Made by a program: the position numbers and the translations under genes | The notes under the pieces: model-generated | What the model was told of the DNA's origin: nothing | What the model saw: the letters and a program-made list of their open reading frames with translations, nothing else | Databases searched by the model: none | Assembly: GCA_964434855.1 (NCBI GenBank) | Contig: CAYSWR010000003.1 | Span: forward strand, 1 to 58,889 | Source of the DNA: UBA8516 sp964434855 | Lineage (GTDB): Archaea; Thermoproteota; Nitrososphaeria; Nitrososphaerales; Nitrosopumilaceae | Direction of reading: 5' to 3' | DNA length: 58,889 nucleotides | Shown here: positions 18,313 to 26,139 of the stretch, piece by piece | Numbering within the stretch: position 1 is the stretch's first letter | Layout: each line of letters begins with the position of its first letter

Positions 18313-18714
18313 TTATTTTGTTAATGAATTAGGCTGTCTTTGTGTTATCTTTGCTATTTGATAGGCCCACTCTCTTCCTTGTTTTGTCCTTTCCACTCTG
18401 CCTTTTGAGGCAAATCTGGATAGGTATGTTGAGATTATACTTAGTTTGATCGGTTCACTATAATCATCCTCATATTTCTCAAGGACCTCGGATGAGGTGA
18501 ATTTGCTCATGGGGAAGTGTTTGTCTATAATATTCCAGATCTTAGAACCTACTGAATCCAGAGTCGGTCCGTCTTGTGGTTCTTCAATGTTAATCAAATC
18601 CATTAATTCGAATATCTTTAGTACCTTATCCCTGGTCACGTTGCCTTCTACACTAAAGTTGTACTTGGCCCCATCAGCGTCTTCTAGGTCTATCTTAATC
18701 CTTTTCTTAGCCAT
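18313..18714 (-). CDS. Winged-helix protein beside the putative origin
   Basis: A 133-aa protein from the preferred ATG at 18714 (MAKKRIKIDLEDADG); the longer frame to 18789 would run into the origin-like repeats and adds no recognisable sequence. It has an N-terminal beta-rich part, a helical linker, and a C-terminal winged helix (FTSSEVLEKYEDD, KLSIISTYLSRFASKGRVER, GREWAYQI). The layout resembles the protein at 52512-52958. Its 5' side faces orc1/cdc6 across the ORB-containing region, suggesting a chromosome or replication role, which is inference. Confidence 0.7.
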   Translation of the reverse strand: MAKKRIKIDLEDADGAKYNFSVEGNVTRDKVLKIFELMDLINIEEPQDGPTLDSVGSKIWNIIDKHFPMSKFTSSEVLEKYEDDYSEPIKLSIISTYLSRFASKGRVERTKQGREWAYQIAKITQRQPNSLTK

Positions 18715-18871
18715 TGTGATCGATCCGGTTAACACCTTAACACTTGAACGGATCAAAGAAGATTTGTTAACCAGTGGGTTTGTTAACATTCACTGCGTAG
18801 TCCACGCCTAACCATTTTTAGTACCTTAACAAATCACACCATTCTTTTAACCTAGTTTATGAAAAATGTAT

Positions 18872-18894
18872 GCCTAGAGTAGAAATGAGGGGGT
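18872..18894 (+). promoter_or_regulatory. ORB-like origin recognition box 1
   Basis: Contains CTAGAGTAGAAATGAGGGGGT, matching the known archaeal ORB pattern of a GTGGAAA-like core followed by a G-rich tail. It differs from box 2 at three positions only. Confidence 0.7.
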
Positions 18895-18900
18895 TCGTTC

Positions 18901-18937
18901 AGGCGTCTTAACATTGTTAAGACCCATATTCACGCCT
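18901..18937. repeat. Nested inverted repeat between ORB-like boxes
   Basis: An outer pair AGGCGT/ACGCCT (18901-18906 and 18932-18937) encloses an 8-base perfect inverted repeat GTCTTAAC-ATT-GTTAAGAC (18905-18923). It sits exactly between ORB-like boxes 1 and 2 and may be a structural or protein-binding element of the origin. Confidence 0.65.
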
Positions 18938-18956
18938 GGAGTGGAAATAAGGGGGT
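18934..18956 (+). promoter_or_regulatory. ORB-like origin recognition box 2
   Basis: CTGGAGTGGAAATAAGGGGGT is the best match here to the archaeal ORB consensus (GTGGAAA core plus G-string). It lies on the same strand as box 1, 62 bases further on. Confidence 0.75.
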
Positions 18957-19030
18957 CAAATTTGCCTTTTTGTAGGTTTATCTTAACATTAAGTTAACTA
19001 ATTGTTAATTAGATCTAGGTATGCTCACAC

Positions 19031-19050
19031 ACCATACTTTCCACTCTAGC
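19031..19050 (-). promoter_or_regulatory. ORB-like box 3, inverted and weaker
   Basis: On the minus strand it reads GCTAGAGTGGAAAGTATGGT: the core AGAGTGGAAA is kept but the G-string is reduced. It lies on the far side of the AT-rich tract in inverted orientation, as expected for an origin flanked by initiator sites. Confidence 0.55.
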
Positions 19051-19121
19051 TTTATTTAAAAAATCTTTTAAAGAGAAAATAAAAATAATTAATGATATGC
19101 TAAATTTGGTTTAGTGATTCT

Positions 19122-19150
19122 ATTCTAATTAGAATATTCTAAGGTAGAAT
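19122..19150. promoter_or_regulatory. Two adjacent ATTCTA palindromes upstream of orc1/cdc6
   Basis: ATTCTAATTAGAAT (19122-19135) is a perfect 14-base palindrome, followed directly by ATTCTA-AGG-TAGAAT (19136-19150). Both sit 36-64 bases before the orc1/cdc6 start, where a repressor or autoregulatory site would be expected. Confidence 0.6.
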
Positions 19151-19185
19151 CAATATGTGGACAGAGGAAATATAGGTGTGTGTAA

Positions 19186-20397
19186 ATGACAAACCATGAT
19201 GCTGTAGACAAATTACTTGATGATGCAACCAATGGACGATCCATACTAAAAAAACGAGACGTGTTACATTTTACATTCATTCCAGAAGTGATATTACATA
19301 GAGATAACGAACTTGCCAAAATAACACAAGCACTTTTACCTATTTTAAAAAAATCACGACCATCAAATCTTCTTGTTTATGGAAAACCAGGTACAGGTAA
19401 AACACTGGTAGTAAAAACAATCTTATCAAAAATTCAGAAACGCGTAGAGAAAAGCGACTTTCCAATTAAACTAGTTTATACAAATGCCAAAGACGAAACA
19501 ACACTCTATGGATTATTAGTGAGTTTTGGTAGACAGTTAGGATTGAAGACACAAAAAGAGCTACCCACAACAGGCCTGTCAATTAGTGGAGTATTCAACA
19601 GACTTTTAGATGTAATCCAAAAAAATACTACAAACGCAGTCTTTGTTATAGATGAGATTGACTATCTAGCAGAACTAATATCAAAAACAGGAAAGGATAT
19701 TTTATATAATTTAACAAGAGCAAATGAGAGGCTAAAGACAGGCTCCCTTACCCTAATTGGAATCTCAAACGACCTAACCTTTAAAGAAAGACTTGATCCT
19801 AGAGTATTAAGCAGTCTAAGTGAAGAAGAAATTGTCTTTACAAACTATACTATGGAACAGATTAAAGAAATTCTTTCTGATAGAATCAAAACCGCATTTA
19901 TTCAAGGTACGGTGGAACCTGCAGCAGTAAATCTTTGTGCAGCAATGGCTGGTCAGGAACATGGAGACGCAAGACGAGCAATAGATCTTTTACGTGTTGC
20001 AGGAGAGTTAGCTGAGAGAGAGCAGTCAGAAACCGTAAAAGAGGATCACATTAGACGAGCTTCTCAAAAAATGGAAGAAGACAAAGAAACCACCGTACTA
20101 AACTCCTATCCATTACATGAAAAATTACTAATAATTGCAGTGATGAGAGCAAAGGGCTCATCTACAGGCGAGATATATCAAGCCTATAAAGGACTCTGTA
20201 AGACGATCCGACAAAAAGAAATAACCCAGAGAAGAGTGACCCAAATCCTAGGAGATATTGAACTTTCAGGCCTGATTACAGGTAAAATAATTCATCAAGG
20301 CATGCATGGTAGGACCAAAAAATACAACTTGACAATTCAACCCGATGTTATAAAAAAAGCATTTAAAGACGATCTTATCTTAACAGATGTTTTATAA
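19186..20397 (+). CDS. Orc1/Cdc6 replication initiator ATPase
   Basis: Binds origin ORB sites and loads the MCM helicase. The 403-aa AAA+ protein has Walker A GKPGTGKT at 66-73, Walker B AVFVIDEID at 151-159, a sensor-1 region LTLIGISND and a sensor-2-like HGDARRAIDLLR. The C-terminal winged helix (about 305-395) includes TGEIYQAYKGLC and TQRRVTQILGDIELSGLI. It stands immediately downstream of the origin-like region and converges on the PolD small-subunit gene with 15 bases between stops. It is the only initiator gene in this window. Confidence 0.96.
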   Translation: MTNHDAVDKLLDDATNGRSILKKRDVLHFTFIPEVILHRDNELAKITQALLPILKKSRPSNLLVYGKPGTGKTLVVKTILSKIQKRVEKSDFPIKLVYTNAKDETTLYGLLVSFGRQLGLKTQKELPTTGLSISGVFNRLLDVIQKNTTNAVFVIDEIDYLAELISKTGKDILYNLTRANERLKTGSLTLIGISNDLTFKERLDPRVLSSLSEEEIVFTNYTMEQIKEILSDRIKTAFIQGTVEPAAVNLCAAMAGQEHGDARRAIDLLRVAGELAEREQSETVKEDHIRRASQKMEEDKETTVLNSYPLHEKLLIIAVMRAKGSSTGEIYQAYKGLCKTIRQKEITQRRVTQILGDIELSGLITGKIIHQGMHGRTKKYNLTIQPDVIKKAFKDDLILTDVL

Positions 20398-20412
20398 TTG
20401 TAATAAACCAGT

Positions 20413-21834
20413 TTAATCTACAAAACTTTTTGTAAAAACTTTGAGTGTTGCCAGATTTACAATAACTGCAATTCCAGGAGTTGGTGTAATTCCAATACTT
20501 GCTTGATATGGAGTTTGAGTCTGCCAAGCTCCAGAGTTTACTATCAATGTCCCCTTATACATATCCAAATCAACAATATGGATATGCCCAGAATGAAAGA
20601 TGTCTGGAATCTCATCAATAACCATCATGTCTTCTGTTTCAGGAGCGATAGGGGTTCGTTTACCATAAATCGGGCTAAGATGTCTGGCTTTTAACAACAT
20701 TCTCATTGCTTTTGCCGGTTGAGAGTAACTTAGGCCAGGCGTAGTTCCAACTACATCATCCAAACTTTGTCCATGAAACATCAAAACTTTGACTCCGTTT
20801 AATGAAATCATTGATGGGTTACCAATCATGAAAAAATTCTCTCTATTCCATAAATCCGAATTGTGTTTTTCAGGTATAGCAGGCTGTGGCAGCGCCCTGC
20901 GTCCGGGATCATGATTTCCTGGAATGATAAAAACTTTGATGTGTTTTGGAATTTTGTTAAGCATTTGAGTAGCCTTTGCCATCTGTTGACCAATGTCTAC
21001 CAAAAGCAACTCCTTGTCTTGGTTGGGAAAGATTCCAATCCCATCTACTACATCCCCACACACCAAAATAAAACGAGTTTTTTTAGCAATTGGATCAGGG
21101 CTTGAAAGCCAAGAAACGAACTCTCCAAATTCTTTTTCCATAAAATACTTGCTACCTACATGCAAGTCTGATATCAAAATAGCATAGGTTTCTGTTTTAG
21201 AACGATTTGTTACATGTTCTGGTACATCTGGAATGACAAGCTCTTTTACTACAAAACCACCATTTTTTCCATTTGTGATACTTTGCATAACAAACTGGTC
21301 TACCAAAAGCGAGTTTGCTATTGGTAGTATCTCTTTGTTAAAAACTAATGTTTCAAGAGATCCACTAGGATCATCAACAGTTAGTTTTGTGATATCCCTA
21401 TCTATTTTTCGATCCATGAGGAGCCCGCCTATAAAGACCTCCTCTTTTGGCTTACCTGCCTTCACTGTATCTATTTGAATTAGTTTTTTTGCTTGTGCCC
21501 TTTGAGATACTATCTTCAAAAGTTTTGAATATCTATTAGCAAAAAGAGCCCCAAAACCATCAATCCCCTCAGCTGAGGCGATTTTCTTTGTAGGATCTGA
21601 CAAAATCTCATACTTGTCTTCTATATTTTCATCAATTTCAGAATCAACAAACATCTTCAAATCATTTTGATTTATCAAAAACAGGTTTTGTTTTGCTTTT
21701 TCACGTACAACATGTTTGATTATTATCTCCAATTCAGCAGAATCAATTTTTTCAAGAATCTTAAATGCATCTGGATGAATTTGGAATCCTTTACTTAACG
21801 CATATTTTAATGCAGAAGACGCATTCTCATTCAT
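20413..21834 (-). CDS. polB: DNA polymerase D small subunit DP1
   Basis: The 3'-5' proofreading exonuclease and stabilising subunit of PolD, 473 aa. An N-terminal domain and OB fold precede a calcineurin-like phosphoesterase domain with all metal motifs: ILISDLHVGSKYF, CGDVVDGIG, IPGNHDPGRRALPQPAIP, MFHGQSLDD and HSGHIHIVD. ATG 21834 is preferred over a TTG one codon upstream. DP2 is at 12655-16038 on the same strand; the two subunit genes bracket the origin region and orc1/cdc6. Confidence 0.96.
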   Translation of the reverse strand: MNENASSALKYALSKGFQIHPDAFKILEKIDSAELEIIIKHVVREKAKQNLFLINQNDLKMFVDSEIDENIEDKYEILSDPTKKIASAEGIDGFGALFANRYSKLLKIVSQRAQAKKLIQIDTVKAGKPKEEVFIGGLLMDRKIDRDITKLTVDDPSGSLETLVFNKEILPIANSLLVDQFVMQSITNGKNGGFVVKELVIPDVPEHVTNRSKTETYAILISDLHVGSKYFMEKEFGEFVSWLSSPDPIAKKTRFILVCGDVVDGIGIFPNQDKELLLVDIGQQMAKATQMLNKIPKHIKVFIIPGNHDPGRRALPQPAIPEKHNSDLWNRENFFMIGNPSMISLNGVKVLMFHGQSLDDVVGTTPGLSYSQPAKAMRMLLKARHLSPIYGKRTPIAPETEDMMVIDEIPDIFHSGHIHIVDLDMYKGTLIVNSGAWQTQTPYQASIGITPTPGIAVIVNLATLKVFTKSFVD

Positions 21835-21909
21835 CAAAGTCAGATAATAGAACTTTTAATTAAATCTGCTCAAGCTAACCCTCAAATACACTTACTTTAA
21901 AATAAAAAC

Positions 21910-22446
21910 ATGAATAGAAAAAAAAGACTGCTAACATTTCTTATTTTTATAGGAATATTTAGTGGTGCATATTCTATTGGAGCTGAAATGATAGTTTCTG
22001 ATGAAGATGCAATGGCATTCCTTGAAGAATTTCAATTATCAATAGAAGGGATAGATGCGATTGGGATCTTTCTACATAACTCATTGATAGGACTTCCGAT
22101 GTTTATTCCAGGTTTTGGTGCAGTATGGGGCGCATTTGCTGCATGGTCTACTGGTTTTGCTTTTAGCGCACTTACCATATCATATCCAGCTCTTGAAAAT
22201 ATTCCACCCCTAACCGTACTCTTTCTTTCACCTTTTGGAGTGATGGAAGTTGCTGCATATTCCTTAGGGATGTCAAGGAGTTTTCTTCTTATTCATACAA
22301 TAATCAAAAAAAATCCAATAAAACAGGAACTACGGATAACTGGTATCGAAGTGGGAATAGCCATAGCACTTTTGCTTGTTGGTGGGTTTGTTGAACATGC
22401 AATGATAGAACAATTTTCTTCCAATCCCGATTTTCCAAATTCATAG
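21910..22446 (+). CDS. SpoIIM-like (stage II sporulation protein M family) membrane protein
   Basis: A 178-aa integral membrane protein with a first helix at 7-25, hydrophobic segments near 66-95 and 97-128, and a last helix near 150-168. The segment LSPFGVMEVAAYSLGMSRSF and the late glutamate-containing helix fit the SpoIIM/DUF95 family, which is widespread in archaea that do not sporulate. Function in archaea is unknown; a membrane-remodelling or transport role is only a suggestion. It is divergent from the PolD small subunit. Confidence 0.75.
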   Translation: MNRKKRLLTFLIFIGIFSGAYSIGAEMIVSDEDAMAFLEEFQLSIEGIDAIGIFLHNSLIGLPMFIPGFGAVWGAFAAWSTGFAFSALTISYPALENIPPLTVLFLSPFGVMEVAAYSLGMSRSFLLIHTIIKKNPIKQELRITGIEVGIAIALLLVGGFVEHAMIEQFSSNPDFPNS

Positions 22447-22544
22447 GTTCATTTTTATTTTAAAATAAAATATCAGCCTAGAATTGCCTAACCTGTCTAA
22501 ATTATTTAGACCATTAATTATATACAACATTGGATTTTAATTAA

Positions 22545-23444
22545 ATGATGAAACTTCTCATTTTATTATTAATTTTAGTTACAGGAATTATACTTGTCAG
22601 CTCATCACAACAGGCAGACGCTAAATTGCTTCCAAATGGGATATATTTACTGCAGGGAAATGGGTTTGTCATTACAAAAGACTCTATTAATGATTCAGAA
22701 CTAGACCTTCAATTTTTTACAAATAAACTTGTTAGCAATAAAATTAAACTAAATCTAAAAGATGGGATAGTTTCAATCTCAAATGATGATTATATTGCTT
22801 CTAGTGGATGGACAGGAACAACATTATCTGATGGTAGGTTTCTAAGACTCTCTGGTAATGTAGAAAATTCAAATGGAGATAAAATCCCCACCAGTCTTTT
22901 TGGTAGACTAGTTGAGGATAGTGATGATGGCATTGTTTACAGTTTTACAGGAAAATTAAAAACAAATGATGAATCCATGAAACTAGTTTATATTGTAAAG
23001 ATTGTTGGCAGTCCTGTAGTACACATTGAAGAAGAAAAACCAGCACAGGAAAAAACCATTCAAATAAACATTTTACCTGGCTCATCAAATCCTGGTAACA
23101 TAAAATATTATTCTTTAGACACAATAACAATTATTCCTGGCACTACCATTGTCTGGAAAAATGAGGATTCTGAATCCCACACAATTTTAAGCGGTATTTC
23201 ACAATTTTCACATGGGAAACCCTTCATACCAGATGATAAAATAAACAGCGGCAGTATTGCTCCTGGGCAAACATTTAACGCAACAATCAACGAGGTGGGC
23301 ATCACAAGATTCTTTGATTCTCAATACTTCTGGATGGATGGAGTAATAATTACACTTCCTGAAGAAAAATCAACATCCCTTGGTAAAAACACAGAAACAT
23401 CAGTTGATATTAGAAACAAATATCTCAATAAAACTGGAAACTAG
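22545..23444 (+). CDS. Secreted protein with degenerate cupredoxin-like domain
   Basis: A 299-aa exported protein: signal peptide at 1-27 (cleavage likely after QADA), a beta-rich domain of unknown type (30-155), then a plastocyanin-like domain at about 172-270. The first copper-ligand position is kept (H212 in EDSESHTILSG) and M264 is kept, but where C-x2-H-x2-M is expected the sequence is FFDSQYFWMDG, with D258 and Y261 replacing Cys and His. Copper binding in the usual way is therefore unlikely. It ends overlapping the convergent cbiE gene by 4 bases. Confidence 0.75.
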   Translation: MMKLLILLLILVTGIILVSSSQQADAKLLPNGIYLLQGNGFVITKDSINDSELDLQFFTNKLVSNKIKLNLKDGIVSISNDDYIASSGWTGTTLSDGRFLRLSGNVENSNGDKIPTSLFGRLVEDSDDGIVYSFTGKLKTNDESMKLVYIVKIVGSPVVHIEEEKPAQEKTIQINILPGSSNPGNIKYYSLDTITIIPGTTIVWKNEDSESHTILSGISQFSHGKPFIPDDKINSGSIAPGQTFNATINEVGITRFFDSQYFWMDGVIITLPEEKSTSLGKNTETSVDIRNKYLNKTGN

Positions 23445-24148
23445 CATGTTCTAAAATTTATGTATGATTTAGGTCTGTACTGATCAAGAACCATTACAGA
23501 AAGATCAGAGAACTGTCTGCCTTCTAAATCCTTTAACACTCCAATAAAAGAGGTCTCCTTCTCAGTTGTTAAAAACTCAAAGACATGAACCTTGATTTTT
23601 GATGTATCAAAGCCACGGTCTTTTAGGTAGACTGCTATTTCTGATTGCATGAAATTTTTTGATGGATCTTTTGGCCAAGGTCTTGGAACTAGTATTACAC
23701 TATAACCATCCAATAGAGCTTTTTGTAATTCAAGTTTTTCTTCTTCAATACTTGTAGTAACATGCATTGTAATCACTTTACTTTTGTCTAAGGGAACACA
23801 AGCTTTTGCTGCAGCTACCTGAACAGAACTAATTCCTGGAATAATTTGCAATTTGCCAAAAACTTCAAATAACCTATCAACAACTTCTGATTCTGAAAAA
23901 TTCACATCTCCAGTAAATGGAATAACACAAGTCTTATCACCCAAGGTTTTTGCAATTTTCTGGTAGATCTCCTCCTGGGTTTGCATTGTTACTTCATATA
24001 CTTCCTTATTTACCAAAAGTCTCTCTATTGTTTTTAGAGCGTATTTGTAACCGATCACTATCTCAGAATAAAGTATGACCTCTTTTACGGCATCAGTGAT
24101 ATATCTTGGGGAACCAGGACCAACTCCTACAGCGTATACTTCACCCAT
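23441..24148 (-). CDS. cbiE: Cobalt-precorrin-7 C5-methyltransferase-like protein
   Basis: SAM-dependent tetrapyrrole methylase of the cobalamin pathway, 235 aa. The family N-terminus VYAVGVGPGSPRYITDAV and the later TGDVNFSESEV and IIPGISSVQVAAA match the CbiE group. It follows a PH/GRAM-like gene by 3 bases on the same strand. Other corrinoid genes in the window (CobJ at 45559, BluB at 57048) are unlinked, so the pathway genes are dispersed. Assignment to CbiE rather than another methylase of the family is likely but not certain. Confidence 0.82.
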   Translation of the reverse strand: MGEVYAVGVGPGSPRYITDAVKEVILYSEIVIGYKYALKTIERLLVNKEVYEVTMQTQEEIYQKIAKTLGDKTCVIPFTGDVNFSESEVVDRLFEVFGKLQIIPGISSVQVAAAKACVPLDKSKVITMHVTTSIEEEKLELQKALLDGYSVILVPRPWPKDPSKNFMQSEIAVYLKDRGFDTSKIKVHVFEFLTTEKETSFIGVLKDLEGRQFSDLSVMVLDQYRPKSYINFRTC

Positions 24149-24151
24149 ATC

Positions 24152-24640
24152 CTAATCCATGACTTTTTGTCTACTCTTAATATATTCTACAAAAGGCACC
24201 CAATCTACTTTCATGTATCTTATCGGATCCTTTGCAGGGTATTTTACCCAACCACTAACAATTGAAAATTGATATTTTTTTGTTTTATTTCCCATATTAA
24301 TTTCTAAATTCAAACCACTTCCCCAAGATTTTTCTTCAGAACTAACATTTAAAATTCGATTAAATGGAATCTCCATGTTTTTTTCATTTTGGAGATCCAA
24401 TCTAAGTTCTTTATCATCATACCCATCATGATGAATCATGATATTCTTTGAGTTTAGCAAAGCGCGAATCTGTCTTTCTACTGCAGCTGCCCACCACTTT
24501 ACTTTGGCCTCAGTCTTTGTTACAAACATCAAATGTTTCTCAGTCAAAAAAAGCATTCCTTCAACTCCATGCTTGAAAAATTTCTTTTCTTGACACCAAA
24601 CAGAAAGAATATGAGTTTGGATGTGCTCGTCAGAATCCAT
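24152..24640 (-). CDS. Conserved protein, possible PH/GRAM-like domain
   Basis: A 162-aa cytosolic protein of unknown function. The stretch GMLFLTEKHLMFVTKTEAK resembles the strand-turn-strand of GRAM/PH-like domains, followed by PFNRILNVSSEEKSWGSGL and a final helix VPFVEYIKSR. A TTG start at 24673 would add 11 residues; ATG 24640 (MDSDEHIQ) is preferred. The stop is 3 bases from cbiE, so the two are probably co-transcribed. Confidence 0.65.
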   Translation of the reverse strand: MDSDEHIQTHILSVWCQEKKFFKHGVEGMLFLTEKHLMFVTKTEAKVKWWAAAVERQIRALLNSKNIMIHHDGYDDKELRLDLQNEKNMEIPFNRILNVSSEEKSWGSGLNLEINMGNKTKKYQFSIVSGWVKYPAKDPIRYMKVDWVPFVEYIKSRQKVMD

Positions 24641-24718
24641 AAAAATGTATAAAATTTGCTCGTTAAAAACCAATGTCTAATAGTTAGTTTTTATTAAAGA
24701 GGCTAAGATATCCCCATA

Positions 24719-25993
24719 TTGAATTTTAAGATATTTGCAATTACTATAGTTTTTTTGATTTTTGTAAGTTTTATTCCACTAAACTTTGCAGATTCCAAAG
24801 TAGCTGTTATCGAAACAAACTCTGGAAACATGGTAATTGAGTTTTTTCCAGACGATGCTCCAAAAACCGTTGCGAATTTCATAAATCTTACAGAAAACGG
24901 TTTTTACGACGGGACAAAATTTCATAGAATAATACCTAATTTTATGATTCAAGGCGGTGATCCTTTATCCAAAGATGCTAGTTCTATACAAAACTGGGGA
25001 ACAGGAAGTTCTGGCAATACGATTGATGCAGAGTTTAACAGCATAAAACACATGCGGGGAATTGTATCAATGGCAAGATCAATGAATCCTAACAGTGCAA
25101 GCTCTCAATTTTTCTTAGTGCATAAAGATTCAACCTTTCTTGATAAACAATATACTGTATTTGGCAGACTAGTAACACAAGAAAGCTATGACGTACTTGA
25201 CTCTATAGCCTCCCTTGAAACAAATCATAATGCCACAAGTGGCATGCCGTTAGATGCTCCACTTGATCTTAATTCTGCAGGAATTCATAGCATAAAGATC
25301 AAAGATCTTTCAGAAATTTCTAATACACTAAATCTTGGGGAACCAGAACGCATAGTTTCCCATTCTACATTTAATGATGGGATTTATTCAAACACATTAT
25401 TTGGATTTTCATTTAAGGCGCCACAAGGATGGACATTACAAGAACCACAAAAAACACAACCAGAAACACCAGATGTTGTTGTATTAGGTCCACAAAATGA
25501 TGAGTTCAACGCCGTCATTGCTTTTCTTATTGAAGACAAAAACGGGACCTCACTTGAACAGCATGTTAAAGATACAAGAACGAATCTACAACCGATAATT
25601 GATGCTGGAAGACTACAAATTCTCTCTGAGGAGAACAAAAACATAGGGGGATTCAATGGATATGTTACAGAAGCCAAAGGCGGATTTTCTGCAAGAGACA
25701 AAATTTTCATAATAAAATATAAAGAAATTGTTTTAGAAAGTGATAACAAGTTCTATACCGTCACGTATACAAATCAGGAAAAGGACTTTGACTCAAATCT
25801 GTCTGCTTTTAATAACGTATTAGATTCGTTTGAAACACCCCCCAAACCAAAAACTGAATCACCGATTGATGATTTTGCACCTCAAGCTGATATTGGTATG
25901 AATATTGGCATAGGCATTGCTGTTAGTATAGGCGCTGCTATTGCCATAATTGTAGTTGTTAAAAGAAAGAAAAAACACATCACACAAACCTAA
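24719..25993 (+). CDS. Secreted, membrane-anchored cyclophilin with PsbP-like domain
   Basis: Peptidyl-prolyl cis-trans isomerase acting outside the membrane. The 424-aa protein has a signal peptide (1-25), a cyclophilin domain (27-200) with FHRIIPNFMIQGGDP and the active-site region SQFFLVHKDSTFLD, then a C-terminal domain (about 225-375) beginning FGFSFKAPQGWTL, which resembles PsbP/Mog1 folds, and finally a transmembrane helix (IGIGIAVSIGAAIAIIVVV) with a KRKKKH stop-transfer. Start is TTG at 24719. A second, cytosolic cyclophilin lies at 54074. Confidence 0.9.
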   Translation: MNFKIFAITIVFLIFVSFIPLNFADSKVAVIETNSGNMVIEFFPDDAPKTVANFINLTENGFYDGTKFHRIIPNFMIQGGDPLSKDASSIQNWGTGSSGNTIDAEFNSIKHMRGIVSMARSMNPNSASSQFFLVHKDSTFLDKQYTVFGRLVTQESYDVLDSIASLETNHNATSGMPLDAPLDLNSAGIHSIKIKDLSEISNTLNLGEPERIVSHSTFNDGIYSNTLFGFSFKAPQGWTLQEPQKTQPETPDVVVLGPQNDEFNAVIAFLIEDKNGTSLEQHVKDTRTNLQPIIDAGRLQILSEENKNIGGFNGYVTEAKGGFSARDKIFIIKYKEIVLESDNKFYTVTYTNQEKDFDSNLSAFNNVLDSFETPPKPKTESPIDDFAPQADIGMNIGIGIAVSIGAAIAIIVVVKRKKKHITQT

Positions 25994-26139
25994 TCCAACA
26001 CAATCTGATTAGATACTTTTATCAGATATCATCTGCCTCATCTTGGAACCTATAGAAATTCATTTACAATTACTCTTCCCCTAAAACCCCTTTTGAGGAA
26101 AGGATCAAGTTTTTCAGTAACGGTGATTAATAATATTAA

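Larger units (their letters stand above)
18715..19185. other. Putative replication origin (oriC)
   Basis: About 470 non-coding bases directly upstream of orc1/cdc6. It contains two direct ORB-like boxes (18872-18894, 18934-18956; 20 of 23 bases identical), a weaker box in the opposite orientation (19031-19050), an AT-rich stretch between them (about 18960-19020, rich in TTAAC and TTAATTAG), a nested inverted repeat (18901-18937) and repeated GTTAAC/CTTAAC words (18728-18830). Orientation of boxes towards a central AT-rich tract and adjacency to the initiator gene are typical of archaeal origins. Confidence 0.75.

Noticed and set aside
18146..18789. Toxin-antitoxin pair (AbrB-like antitoxin with neighbour as toxin)
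   Set aside because: The neighbour is a convergent winged-helix protein with no PIN, MazF or other toxin features, so the AbrB protein is better seen as a regulator.
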